A DNA stretch of 40,476 bases from an uncultured Treponema sp. (GTDB lineage Bacteria > Spirochaetota > Spirochaetia > Treponematales > Treponemataceae): NCBI GenBank assembly GCA_949300145.1, contig CASGDA010000014.1, positions 1 through 40,476 of the forward strand, read 5' to 3'. Position 1 is the stretch's first letter. Each line of letters opens with the position of its first letter. The translations under genes and the position numbers were made by a program. This document shows, one piece after another, positions 1-8,422 of this stretch. The notes beneath the pieces are model-generated. The model was not told the DNA's origin and made no database searches. It worked only from the letters and a program-made list of their open reading frames with translations.

Positions 1-76
1 CCTTTCCATCCTGAATAACTGCCGTTACCATTTTCAGCTTCTCTTCCGAGCTGAGCTTTCTTCTTGTTCTTCCCAT
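1..76 (-). CDS. Transposase N-terminus, IS3 orfA-like (partial)
   Basis: The frame starts with ATG at 76-74 and runs off the left edge. The visible product begins MGRTRRKLSSEEKLKMVTAV, a basic, helix-rich start like the helix-turn-helix N-termini of IS3-family OrfA proteins. Only 25 residues are visible, so the family is uncertain; a chromosomal helix-turn-helix regulator is the alternative. The start codon sits inside an inverted repeat (75-85 with 100-110), which could form a hairpin over the start and limit transposase translation, as happens in other insertion sequences. Confidence 0.5.
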   Translation of the reverse strand, partial: MGRTRRKLSSEEKLKMVTAVIQDGK

Positions 77-104
77 AAGGTGTACGTCCTTTTGTTATTG
101 TACA
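1..104 (-). mobile_element. Insertion sequence end (partial, runs off the left edge)
   Basis: The minus strand carries a transposase-like N-terminus starting 28 bases inside a plausible element end. Read inward on the minus strand, the sequence from 104 begins TGTACAATAACAAAAGG, with the TG...CA terminal dinucleotide usual for IS3-type elements. The boundary at 104 is inferred from this and from the start of the transposase-like frame; the other end and any target duplication lie outside the window. Confidence 0.5.
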
Positions 105-110
105 CCTTAT
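75..110. repeat. 11-bp perfect inverted repeat over transposase start
   Basis: ATAAGGTGTAC at 75-85 is the exact reverse complement of GTACACCTTAT at 100-110, with a 14-base loop. It covers the transposase start codon (74-76) and the inferred element end. It may be a hairpin that masks translation, or a transposase binding site. Confidence 0.6.
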
Positions 111-133
111 TAGCTTTCCTGTTTTAGTCCAAG

Positions 134-382
134 TTGCGGTTAGGCATTACAAGCGGCTTTTCCGGTAAATTTTCAGGTATATTATTCAATGCTTTTATTT
201 TTGCCTTTATGTACGCCCCGGTAACTTTAATCGCCGTAATTTTATACGGCGCCGCCGGTTTTCTATTCATGAGATTTCCCGCCACCCGCATCCTGATTTT
301 TTTATTCGGGCCGACTTTAATCGTCTACTGCACTATGATATTGTTTGAAAAAATATTGCAAAAATATAAAAACAAGGGTTAA
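134..382 (+). CDS. Small hydrophobic membrane protein, possibly truncated by IS
   Basis: The frame encodes about 82 residues with two strongly hydrophobic segments (roughly residues 16-48 and 50-72) and a basic tail ending KYKNKG, so an inner-membrane protein with two or three spans is likely. I do not recognise a family. The only available start is TTG at 134, without a Shine-Dalgarno sequence, and an in-frame stop lies at 125-127. The inferred insertion-sequence end lies only about 30 bases upstream. The real 5' part of the gene may therefore have been displaced by the insertion, leaving a 3' remnant. It is convergent with the Hpt gene, 13 bases away, and no terminator is visible between them. 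Confidence 0.45.
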   Translation: MRLGITSGFSGKFSGILFNAFIFAFMYAPVTLIAVILYGAAGFLFMRFPATRILIFLFGPTLIVYCTMILFEKILQKYKNKG

Positions 383-395
383 AATAAAATACAGG

Positions 396-785
396 TTATG
401 AAATATTCCCTGAAATCGCGGAGGTCAAATATTCATACTCGTTGGAAATTTCCGGCATCATGGCGAAAGCGAGATCCCATTTATCCTCCCGCATAAGGGC
501 GACCTGCTGCGAGAACAAATCGAACAGACGTACAGCCGATATGTTTCCCGTCATGCCTTTCAGCGAATGGGACGCCTCCAGAGCCTTTTCCCTGTCGCCG
601 TTTTCAACGGCTGCTTTCAACGCCTTATAAGTCTCATCCTTGAGGAAAATGCGCAGGAGCTTCAGCATAAGGGGTTCGTTACCCATAACCCTGCCGAAAA
701 ATTCTTCGACATTGATTCCTGAAGATTCGAGGATTTGTTTTGTTTTTTCATCCATAATGAAATTTGAAGGAGACCTCCTTTTCAA
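396..785 (-). CDS. Histidine phosphotransfer (Hpt) domain protein
   Basis: This is a single-domain Hpt protein of up to 129 residues, a phosphorelay shuttle between a hybrid histidine kinase and a response regulator in the cytoplasm. The signature is ASHSLKGMTGN (about residues 67-77), with the phosphorylated His followed by LKG. The start is uncertain. TTG at 785 is preceded by CAGGA at a good distance and lies 14 bases after the response-regulator stop; ATG at 755 begins the usual helix (MDEKTKQILESSG), but the AAGGAGG upstream of it is about 18 bases away. It follows the REC-HD-GYP gene directly, so that regulator is a plausible phosphorylation partner. No cognate kinase is in the window. 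Confidence 0.85.
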   Translation of the reverse strand: MKRRSPSNFIMDEKTKQILESSGINVEEFFGRVMGNEPLMLKLLRIFLKDETYKALKAAVENGDREKALEASHSLKGMTGNISAVRLFDLFSQQVALMREDKWDLAFAMMPEISNEYEYLTSAISGNIS

Positions 786-799
786 AATTTTCCTGAGCC

Positions 800-1870
800 T
801 CAGGATTTTGCCCTGTAAAATTTGCGGATCTCCTTTTCAACCGAAAAAAAGGAATCCAGCAGCCGCGGATTAAACGCGCCGCACTCCCCGGAAGATATCA
901 TGTCCCAGGCTGTGGACGCCTCCAGTGGATCCTTGTATACACGGCGGCTTATCAGCGCGTCGTAAACATCAGCGATTGACACAATCTGGGTGTAAACAGG
1001 GATTTCGTTCCCCTTCAACCCGTCCGGATAGCCCGTGCCGTCCCACCTTTCATGATGGTGTCTGGCAATGTCATAGGCGTACTGGAAGGACTCGTGCTCC
1101 CGCAGCTGGGGGATTTGTTCCAGCAGCTCCCCGCCCTTTGCGGCATGGGTTTTCATTATTTCATATTCATCCGGGGTGAGCCTGCCGGGTTTATTCAGGA
1201 TTGAATCCGGAATGGAAATTTTACCGACATCATGCACAATGGATGCGACGGCTATCAGGTCAATCTGTCCGCCGGTGAATCCCTCGCCGAGAACCGTATT
1301 CTCCAGCATATACTTTGTGATGTCATGTATGCGCTTTACATGCTCTCCGGATTCAATGCTCCGGAATTCAATGGCGGTGGCGAGGGCTTCAACCATACCG
1401 CGGTTCAAGTCCACTATCTTTTCTTCCTGCCGGGTTATTTTATCCCGCTGCTCCTCCACAGTGCATGAAAGGCGTCTCCTCGCCCTGAAAAGCTCGATGA
1501 CGGAACCGATGCGTTTTTCAATCACATATGAAACAAACGGCTTTGAAATAACATCCATCACGCCGAGGACATAGGCTTCCTTCAAAACGGAATCGGTGGC
1601 CTCCGCGGTAATCAGGAAAACGGGTATCCTGTCCATGAGATTTTCGCCGCGGAGTTTCCGGAGGACATCTATCCCCGACATGCCCGGCATAATCACATCC
1701 AGCAGAACCGCGCATATTTCATCTTTTTTACCGAGGATTTTCTCCAAACCTTCCCCGCCGCCGGAAGCCTCGATAATCCTGTACTTGTCCTTGAAAATAT
1801 TGCCCAAAACGGTTCTTGTTATCTGGTCATCATCAATGATAATGACTGTATCGGCGTCCTTCATATACAC
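800..1870 (-). CDS. REC-HD-GYP response regulator, c-di-GMP phosphodiesterase
   Basis: The 356-residue protein has an N-terminal receiver domain (1-125) followed by a coiled linker and an HD-GYP domain (about 155-345). Receiver residues are intact: acidic D13-D15, phospho-acceptor D58 in LLDVIMPG, T88 and K110. The HD-GYP domain keeps HD at 213-214, HDVGK, and HHHERWDGTGYP at 271-282, so hydrolysis of cyclic-di-GMP is likely. The start is GTG at 1870, seven bases after GAAGGAG; the ATG two codons later is too far from it. The gene begins 12 bases after the amylase stop and is followed by the Hpt gene, so phosphorylation state and c-di-GMP turnover are probably tied to a polysaccharide-degradation operon. 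Confidence 0.93.
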   Translation of the reverse strand: MYMKDADTVIIIDDDQITRTVLGNIFKDKYRIIEASGGGEGLEKILGKKDEICAVLLDVIMPGMSGIDVLRKLRGENLMDRIPVFLITAEATDSVLKEAYVLGVMDVISKPFVSYVIEKRIGSVIELFRARRRLSCTVEEQRDKITRQEEKIVDLNRGMVEALATAIEFRSIESGEHVKRIHDITKYMLENTVLGEGFTGGQIDLIAVASIVHDVGKISIPDSILNKPGRLTPDEYEIMKTHAAKGGELLEQIPQLREHESFQYAYDIARHHHERWDGTGYPDGLKGNEIPVYTQIVSIADVYDALISRRVYKDPLEASTAWDMISSGECGAFNPRLLDSFFSVEKEIRKFYRAKS

Positions 1871-1882
1871 AACACGTCTCCT

Positions 1883-3583
1883 TCACAAACCGGTGAATAC
1901 AAATTCCCTGAATGATGTCTGTCCCTCACTCCCGGCTGCGGTCAAAGTAAGGACGACGGCAGATTCCCCGTCCCACGGAATTTCAATTTCCGTTCCATCG
2001 GAAAAAGGCTGTCCGGCGGAACCGTTGACGGAATAAAAGGATTCAACGGCATTTTCAGCTTCCAGAGAAACAACGCAGGGTTTCCCGGACTGAAAGCGTG
2101 TGCTTCCTTCTATACCCAGATATATCTGTCCGGCTGTTTTTATGTAATTTTTATTGTACAAAACCACAACGGATTCAGCGGGCAGAGGGGAATCTGATGT
2201 GAGCTTTCCGCCTTTCACACGGAATTCCGTTTCACCGTCAACACGGTTTATATAAGTTCCGTTGCGGAGGCTGACGGGGAAATCAACCTCAACGGCTTTT
2301 CCTGCATTGATAATGACAGCACCCTTGTTTCCACGGCTGACAATCAAAACGGAACCGCCCGCCGCCTCGGACAGCTCCTCGTCCTCGCCAGCCATTGCAA
2401 TGCGGAAAAAGTTAACAGCCCTGACGGCAGGATTTTTATACCCGTCACTGCCGGCACACCCTATCCGGTTCATCTCTCCCCAGCGGTTCTGTTTGTCCGC
2501 TCCGTAGGGCCTGTTGAAAAAGAGCGGTGTCCCCCCTGAACGGGCGGCGGCGACAGCGTATCCGAGGATAACATCATCCTCGTCCATAACAGCCCAGTTT
2601 CCGTCGTTTATATAATTGTCGTGGGACTCAACCCATGTGACAAGCCGGCGGGTTTCTCCACCGGCAAAAAAATTACCGAGCGTGGCGGCGGAGAATCTCC
2701 CGCCGGAAACCGCCGAGCGGAGTTTTATACCATAAGCGCTGGCGGTCGCGGCGCCTATCGCCTCGATATAGGCGGAAATACGCTCATTGGCGCCCTGAAG
2801 GACTTCGCCGTACATAAAAAGGCCGTCAGCGCCGGTTACTTCTGTCTTCACCCTTGTCCAGAAATTATTCTGATACCCGTCGTTTTCCTTGGGATCATCA
2901 GGAAGTCCTATGTGTTTCGCCGTGTCGAAACGGAAACCGTCCGCCCCGCAGGCCACGCAGTCATTCAAATAAGCGATGAAATAATCCTGAAAACCGGGAT
3001 TTTCCGTATTAACATCGGGCAGTCCGCCCATGCTGTAAGTGGTACATTTCAGTCTGTCCGAAAAATCCGAGAGGGCATTTTCCGCGCCTTTGTGGTAAAG
3101 CCTGTGCATTCCTCCGGCGGCGGAGGCAAGGGAAGCGCTCACGGCAGAAATCACGGGGGTTGTATGGTTAGGAACCACATCCACAATAACTTTTATCCCG
3201 TATTTTTCAGCCTCGGCGCACATGGCGGCAAATTCGTCCCTTGTGCCGAGCTGGTAGTTCCCCAGCTTCCAATCCACAGGCTGGTAATGGTAATACCATT
3301 TGCCGTCGCCGAATAACTCCATTCCCCCGCCGTCACCTTCGTAACAGGCATTGGCCGGCGAGGTTTGAACCGCGGAAAATCCGGCGGCAGCTATATCAGC
3401 CATTGAATTTTTTATGGTGTTAAAATCCCAACAAAAGCAGTGCAAAATACATCCGTCTGAAATATTCGCAGCGAGGGGGAATTTCCAGCCGGATACAGCC
3501 TCATTACTTCCATTCCCACAGCCGGACAAAAGAGCGAAAATCGTTATGACGGCACAAAAAAACATTATTCTTTTACACTGCAT
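1883..3583 (-). CDS. Alpha-amylase family lipoprotein (GH13)
   Basis: The 566-residue protein hydrolyses alpha-1,4-glucans such as starch at the cell surface. A lipoprotein signal peptide ends in LLSGC with lipidated C22. The four GH13 regions are visible: DVVPNH (135-140), GFRFD with nucleophile D220, MYGE with acid/base E260, and VESHDNY with HD at 321-322. The C-terminal 170 residues look like beta-sandwich domains. Two starts are possible; ATG at 3583 gives the better basic n-region (MQCKRIMFF). It has no Shine-Dalgarno sequence but sits 7 bases after a TATAAT box, so the message is probably leaderless. It leads the operon with the HD-GYP regulator and Hpt genes and is divergent from the GH5 glucanase. 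Confidence 0.93.
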   Translation of the reverse strand: MQCKRIMFFCAVITIFALLSGCGNGSNEAVSGWKFPLAANISDGCILHCFCWDFNTIKNSMADIAAAGFSAVQTSPANACYEGDGGGMELFGDGKWYYHYQPVDWKLGNYQLGTRDEFAAMCAEAEKYGIKVIVDVVPNHTTPVISAVSASLASAAGGMHRLYHKGAENALSDFSDRLKCTTYSMGGLPDVNTENPGFQDYFIAYLNDCVACGADGFRFDTAKHIGLPDDPKENDGYQNNFWTRVKTEVTGADGLFMYGEVLQGANERISAYIEAIGAATASAYGIKLRSAVSGGRFSAATLGNFFAGGETRRLVTWVESHDNYINDGNWAVMDEDDVILGYAVAAARSGGTPLFFNRPYGADKQNRWGEMNRIGCAGSDGYKNPAVRAVNFFRIAMAGEDEELSEAAGGSVLIVSRGNKGAVIINAGKAVEVDFPVSLRNGTYINRVDGETEFRVKGGKLTSDSPLPAESVVVLYNKNYIKTAGQIYLGIEGSTRFQSGKPCVVSLEAENAVESFYSVNGSAGQPFSDGTEIEIPWDGESAVVLTLTAAGSEGQTSFREFVFTGL

Positions 3584-3590
3584 TAAAAAA

Positions 3591-3620
3591 ATTATACTTC
3601 TTCGATTAAAAAACCGTCAA
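3591..3620 (-). promoter_or_regulatory. Amylase operon promoter, leaderless type
   Basis: On the minus strand TTGACG (3620-3615) and TATAAT (3596-3591) are 18 bases apart. The -10 box ends 7 bases before the ATG at 3583, so transcription should start at or next to the start codon. Confidence 0.7.
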
Positions 3621-3695
3621 GTAAAGATTATTTTTAAAAACCTTTCTTAAAAAAGACATAAACTATAAAATACTACGGAAAATTGCGGGGGTAAA

Positions 3696-5453
3696 ATGAA
3701 GCTTTCGGATAAAATCAGTTTGAATAAATCCTTCATAATCGGTTTTGCAATGTTTTTATGTTTTCTTCCCGGCTTTGCGGAAAGCCCGGTGAAGAATCCA
3801 GTCAAAGCGCCCTTCACAAAGGGAGTGAATCTTTCCCAATGGTTTGAAAGGGAGAGCCCGGATTCGGTACAGTTTAATCTTTTCACCCGGGAAACATTTT
3901 ACGAACTGAAGGACATGGGGATTGATATAGTCAGGCTTCCCATTCACTTTGAAAACCTTTCCGGAGAAGAAAACAACTGGACGATAAACGAAAAAATATT
4001 CTCATATCTGGACCAGGTGGTTTCCTGGGCTGAAGAGGTACAAACATACATCATTCTGGACAATCATTCTTTTGACCCGGCTGTTTCCACCCCGGATGAC
4101 ATTGAAAAACGGCTGGAAAATATCTGGAGGCAGGTTGCCGCCAGATACAAGGACAGGAGCCGGTATGTCATGTACGAGATTCTGAATGAACCCCACGGTA
4201 TTTCAATTTCCCGCTGGGGGAAAATACAGGGAAACATAATAAAGGTTATACGCTCCATCGATAAAACGCACACAATAATTGCAGGCGGGGCGGTTTGGAA
4301 TGACATAGAGTCCTTATTCAAACTTCCGGAATACAAGGATGACAATATTGTCTACACATTCCATTTTTACGATCCCTATCTGTTTACACACCAGGGAGGG
4401 GCTTGGACTGACATCGGGAATATCAGGGGGATTCCCTTCCCATACAGAAAAGACAGTATGCCGGCTACACCACGGAAAAAAACCCAGTACGCCGCCCAAT
4501 TGCTGGCAAATTACAAAAGGGACGGGAATGCCGCTGCCATGGAGAAGGCTTTGGACAGAGCCGCGGAATTTTCCGCAAAAAGGAACGCCGTTGTCTTTTG
4601 CGGGGAAATGGGGGTATACATGACTTTTGCGGATAAAAATGAAAGGGTTGAATGGTACAGGACAACGGCGGCTCTTTTAAATGAAAGGAACATCCCGTGG
4701 ACCATGTGGGATTATTACGGGAGCTTCGGCCTTTTCAATTCCGCCGCAGGAGGCTTTTATCCGGATGATATAAACAAGCCTTTGGCAAAAGCCATCGGAT
4801 TCTCGGTTCCGGACCACACCGGCCCTGCGATACAGTTTGCCGAAGAAAATAACATTGGATTCCAGTGGCACACCCCGGACTCCGAATTGTCCTGGAAGGC
4901 GGAAGGGAACCGGTTTTTAATCCACAACAGTTCCCCCACCCCATTCCGGGGAATAAGGAACGGAATAAAACTTGAAGACGGCTGGAACGGAGGATATGTG
5001 GCCGCCGATGAAGACGACGGGGAAAGCGGAACAGCCCTGGGCTGGGGAAAATGCGGAAGGTACGGCCGGCTCGGTTTGTCTTTCATTAAGCCGGTGGATT
5101 TATCGTACCCGGTTGCGGAAGGAGCTTCCCTTGAATTCAAAATCAAGCGGAGCGGCAGCACGGGCAGGATTCAAATACGGTTTGAAAATCCCGAAACGGA
5201 AACATCAATCCCCTGGCGTATTGGAACCGATTTTAACGAGGCAGACTGCCCCGATGACGGCAAATTCCACACAATACGGATACCCCTGTCCGGAATGACG
5301 GAAACAGGGGCGTGGATTTCCTCCGCATCGGAATGGAAGGAAGGCGAGCCGGGGAAATTCAACTGGAGGGAAACCGCTTCCCTGTTTTTCACCGCTGAAT
5401 ACGATTCCATGGAACATGGGGCTTTTCTAATAAAGGATATTGTCATCCGGTGA
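3696..5453 (+). CDS. Secreted GH5 endoglucanase with C-terminal CBM-like domain
   Basis: The 585-residue protein is a beta-glycanase, most likely an endo-beta-1,4-glucanase. A signal peptide covers residues 1-28 (cleavage after LPGFA). The GH5 barrel spans about 38-375: RLPIHFE (80-86), acid/base E165 in ILNEPHG, HFYDP (223-227), nucleophile E304 in CGEMG, and MWDYYG (337-342). Residues about 380-585 look like a carbohydrate-binding beta-sandwich that ends in a family-typical DSMEHGAFLIKDIVI pattern. The start ATG at 3696 has GGGGGT four bases upstream, and TATAAAAT about 30 bases upstream can serve as -10. It is monocistronic, divergent from the amylase, and ends at a strong terminator. Substrate specificity (cellulose, lichenan or mannan) cannot be read from the sequence. 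Confidence 0.93.
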   Translation: MKLSDKISLNKSFIIGFAMFLCFLPGFAESPVKNPVKAPFTKGVNLSQWFERESPDSVQFNLFTRETFYELKDMGIDIVRLPIHFENLSGEENNWTINEKIFSYLDQVVSWAEEVQTYIILDNHSFDPAVSTPDDIEKRLENIWRQVAARYKDRSRYVMYEILNEPHGISISRWGKIQGNIIKVIRSIDKTHTIIAGGAVWNDIESLFKLPEYKDDNIVYTFHFYDPYLFTHQGGAWTDIGNIRGIPFPYRKDSMPATPRKKTQYAAQLLANYKRDGNAAAMEKALDRAAEFSAKRNAVVFCGEMGVYMTFADKNERVEWYRTTAALLNERNIPWTMWDYYGSFGLFNSAAGGFYPDDINKPLAKAIGFSVPDHTGPAIQFAEENNIGFQWHTPDSELSWKAEGNRFLIHNSSPTPFRGIRNGIKLEDGWNGGYVAADEDDGESGTALGWGKCGRYGRLGLSFIKPVDLSYPVAEGASLEFKIKRSGSTGRIQIRFENPETETSIPWRIGTDFNEADCPDDGKFHTIRIPLSGMTETGAWISSASEWKEGEPGKFNWRETASLFFTAEYDSMEHGAFLIKDIVIR

Positions 5454-5467
5454 AAAATCCAGGGTGA

Positions 5468-5503
5468 AAAAAACCTGCGGAAATAAATTCCGCAGGTTTT
5501 TTT
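5468..5503. terminator. Bidirectional intrinsic terminator between GH5 gene and clpB
   Basis: AAACCTGCGGAA (5471-5482) pairs with TTCCGCAGGTTT (5488-5499) around a 5-base loop. A T-run follows on the plus strand and an A-run precedes it, so it can stop transcription from both convergent genes. Confidence 0.9.
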
Positions 5504-5518
5504 GTATTTTCCGGGCGG

Positions 5519-8119
5519 CTATTTTTTAGTAAACACCAAACCGGCGGAAGACTTGTCTTTGGTCACTTCAATTGCGGAGCCTTCCGGATACTTTCCGGCG
5601 ATAATTTCCTTTGCGAGCGGATTCTCCAGATAAGTCTGGATAGCCCGTTTTACAGGCCTCGCGCCGAACAGAGGGTCATACCCCACATCCGACAGGAAAT
5701 CCACAGCCGAATCCGACACAACCAGCTTGAGCCGGCGGCTTTCGAGCCGTTTGGCGGCCCTTTCCAGCTGTTTGCGGACAATGGCGGAAATACTGTCCTT
5801 GCCCAGACGGCTGAATGTTATCACCTCGTCGATACGGTTTATGAATTCAGGGCGGAAGGACTGCTTGAGCAATTCATGAATCCTGCCCTCCAGAGCCTTC
5901 AGTTTATCATCCGTATCAGCCTGAAGAATCAGGTCACTTCCAAGGTTGCTGGTCATAATTATTATCGTGTTCTTGAAGTCCACGACCCTGCCCTGGGAGT
6001 CCGTGAGACGGCCGTCGTCCAGAACCTGAAGGAGCACGTTGAATACATCCGGATGCGCCTTTTCAATTTCATCAAAAAGAACGACACTGTACGGCCTCCT
6101 GCGGACAGCCTCGGTAAGCTGGCCGCCCTCGTCATAGCCCACGTATCCGGGGGGCGCGCCGATAAGCCGGCTCACCGCGAATTTCTCCATGTACTCGCTC
6201 ATGTCTATGCGGGTCAACGCCTTCTCGTCATTGAAAAGGAAATCCGCAAGGGTTTTCGCCAGCTCCGTTTTACCGACACCGGTGGGGCCGATAAAAAGGA
6301 AACTTCCCAGCGGCCTGTTCTCGTCGGAAAGCCCCGCCCTGTTGCGGCGGATTGCATCGGCGACAGCGGACACAGCTTCGTCCTGCCCCACGACACGGTT
6401 GTGCAGGACATTTTCCAGCTCTATGTATTTCTGCTTTTCGCTGGCCATCATCTTGCTGACGGGAATTCCGGTCCAGGAGGAAACCACGGAGGCGATATCC
6501 TCCTCGCCCACTTCTTCCCGAAGCAGCTTGCCGGAGCCTTTCTCCCCGGAGCCGTCCGTGCCGTCCTGCGAGGCGAGGCTGAGCTTTTTCTCCAGCTCGG
6601 GGATTTTGCCGTACTTGATTTCCGCGGCCTTGTTCAAGTCGCCTTCCCTTGTATACCGGATTTCATCAAGGCGCAGCTGTTCAAGCTGTTCCTTCAAATG
6701 ACGGCCTTCCCCTATGCGCTTTTTCTCGTTTTCCCACTGAAGCCTCATGGCGTTCCGTTTTTCAGTCAAAACTGACAGCTCCTGCTCGATTTTTTTCAGC
6801 CGTTCGAGCGAAGCGGGATCCGTCTCCTTGGACAGCGCCTGTTTTTCTATTGTAAGCTGAAGGATTTTCCTTTCAACCTGGTCCAGTTCGGTCGGCTGGC
6901 TCTCTATTTCCATTTTGAGCCGGCTGGCTGCCTCGTCCACAAGGTCAATGGCCTTGTCCGGCAGGAACCGGCTTGTGATGTACCGGTCCGACAGGGTCGC
7001 CGCGGCGACAAGGGCCTCGTCTTTTATGCGCACACCGTGGTGGACCTCGTATTTCTCTTTCAAGCCCCTCAAAATGGCGATTGTGTCTGTCACGCTCGGC
7101 TCCGCGCAGTAAACCTGCTGGAAACGCCTCTCCAGCGCTGAATCCTTTTCTATGTATTTGCGGTACTCATCAAGGGTTGTCGCCCCTATCACGTGCAGTT
7201 CCCCGCGGGACAAGGCAGGCTTCAGCATATTGGAGGCATCCATGGAGCCTTCCGAAGCCCCGGCGCCCACAAGCGTGTGAAGCTCATCGATGAAAAGAAT
7301 TATGCGCCCGTCGGATTTCTGGACTTCCTGGATGACAGCCTTCAACCGCTCCTCAAACTCGCCCCTGAATTTGGCGCCTGCCACAAGGGAGCCCAAATCA
7401 AGCGTCAAAAGCCTTTTGTCCCTCAGGGTTTCGGGAACATCGCCGGAAACGATTCGCCTTGCCAGCCCCTCCACAATCGCGGTTTTACCGACGCCGGGCT
7501 CTCCTATCAGCACGGGATTGTTCTTCGTCCTCCTGCTGAGAACCTGCATCACACGCCGGATTTCCTCATCGCGGCCGATAACCGGGTCGATTTTTTCCTG
7601 TCTTGCGAGAGCCGTCAAATCCCTGCAGTATTTCTCCAATGACTGCATTGTGGCTTCCGGATCCTCGGATGTTATCCGCTGGTTTCCCCGGATTTCCTTC
7701 AAGGCGCTTAAAACAAGATTTCTGTTTATACCCGCATTCTTCAGGATGGATGCGGCCTCGTCCTTCCCGTTGAGCATGGCGAGGAAAATATGCTCGGTGG
7801 AAACATATTCGTCTTTTAAATCCGCGGCTTCCTTTTCAGCGGAGGCGAGAACCTTTCCGGCTGCCGGGGAAAAATACAGCTGCGCGGAATCGCCTGTAAC
7901 CCTTGGCAGACGCCTGACCGCGTTCTCCGCCTCGGAGGCTATTTTATCAGGGGAAACGCCTATACGCTCCAGCAGGGGCGGAATGACGCCGCCTTCCTGA
8001 ATTGCGAGCACATACAGGATATGCTGGTTCTCTATCTGGGAATTGTCGTTACGCTGTGCAAGGGAAGACGCATCCTGGACGGCTTCCCTCGCCTTGATTG
8101 TATATTTATCTATATTCAT
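5519..8119 (-). CDS. clpB: ATP-dependent disaggregase chaperone ClpB
   Basis: The 866-residue protein has full ClpB length and architecture: an N-terminal double Clp repeat (about 1-145), first AAA+ ATPase with Walker A GEPGVGKT (206-213), the long coiled-coil middle domain (about 400-520) that distinguishes ClpB from ClpA/C, and a second AAA+ ATPase with GPTGVGKT. It rescues aggregated proteins with DnaK in the cytoplasm. There is no Shine-Dalgarno sequence before the ATG at 8119; TATATT (8131-8126) lies 6 bases upstream, which suggests a leaderless message, although the -35 is poor. No CIRCE element is visible upstream. Confidence 0.97.
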   Translation of the reverse strand: MNIDKYTIKAREAVQDASSLAQRNDNSQIENQHILYVLAIQEGGVIPPLLERIGVSPDKIASEAENAVRRLPRVTGDSAQLYFSPAAGKVLASAEKEAADLKDEYVSTEHIFLAMLNGKDEAASILKNAGINRNLVLSALKEIRGNQRITSEDPEATMQSLEKYCRDLTALARQEKIDPVIGRDEEIRRVMQVLSRRTKNNPVLIGEPGVGKTAIVEGLARRIVSGDVPETLRDKRLLTLDLGSLVAGAKFRGEFEERLKAVIQEVQKSDGRIILFIDELHTLVGAGASEGSMDASNMLKPALSRGELHVIGATTLDEYRKYIEKDSALERRFQQVYCAEPSVTDTIAILRGLKEKYEVHHGVRIKDEALVAAATLSDRYITSRFLPDKAIDLVDEAASRLKMEIESQPTELDQVERKILQLTIEKQALSKETDPASLERLKKIEQELSVLTEKRNAMRLQWENEKKRIGEGRHLKEQLEQLRLDEIRYTREGDLNKAAEIKYGKIPELEKKLSLASQDGTDGSGEKGSGKLLREEVGEEDIASVVSSWTGIPVSKMMASEKQKYIELENVLHNRVVGQDEAVSAVADAIRRNRAGLSDENRPLGSFLFIGPTGVGKTELAKTLADFLFNDEKALTRIDMSEYMEKFAVSRLIGAPPGYVGYDEGGQLTEAVRRRPYSVVLFDEIEKAHPDVFNVLLQVLDDGRLTDSQGRVVDFKNTIIIMTSNLGSDLILQADTDDKLKALEGRIHELLKQSFRPEFINRIDEVITFSRLGKDSISAIVRKQLERAAKRLESRRLKLVVSDSAVDFLSDVGYDPLFGARPVKRAIQTYLENPLAKEIIAGKYPEGSAIEVTKDKSSAGLVFTKK

Positions 8120-8180
8120 ACTTTAAATATACAAATAAACGGGACAAAAAAAAATATTTAAAAGCTGTTATCTTTCTTTA

Positions 8181-8381
8181 TTAAAACTTAGGAATCCCCT
8201 CATCCTTCAAGTCAGGAAAATGATGGTCAAGATATTCAAGGCACTGGATGGCAACACGCTGGGCGTGCTCATACCAGATATAATAGAGCTCATTATTTAT
8301 ATCATGCGGAAAAGGCGCACCCTGAACATCAGAGACAAGTTGTTTTAAAATCGCTAAACCATCTCGATCTATCTTTTTCAT
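8181..8381 (-). CDS. Conserved-looking 66-residue protein of unknown function
   Basis: This short gene encodes 66 residues, soluble and rich in acidic and aromatic residues, with an amphipathic central helix (ELYYIWYEHAQRVAIQCLEYL). I do not recognise a family. It is supported as a real gene by GGAGG at 8392-8388 placed exactly 6 bases before the ATG at 8381, and by its position 41 bases downstream of the M16C protease gene in the same direction, ahead of clpB. It may be cotranscribed with fliG1 and the protease. Confidence 0.65.
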   Translation of the reverse strand: MKKIDRDGLAILKQLVSDVQGAPFPHDINNELYYIWYEHAQRVAIQCLEYLDHHFPDLKDEGIPKF

Positions 8382-8422
8382 TCACAGCCTCCGAAAAACA
8401 GGCATTCAAATTTGTGCCTTCA

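Noticed and set aside
8120..8180. CIRCE/HrcA element upstream of clpB
   Set aside because: No TTAGCACTC-N9-GAGTGCTAA-like repeat is present.
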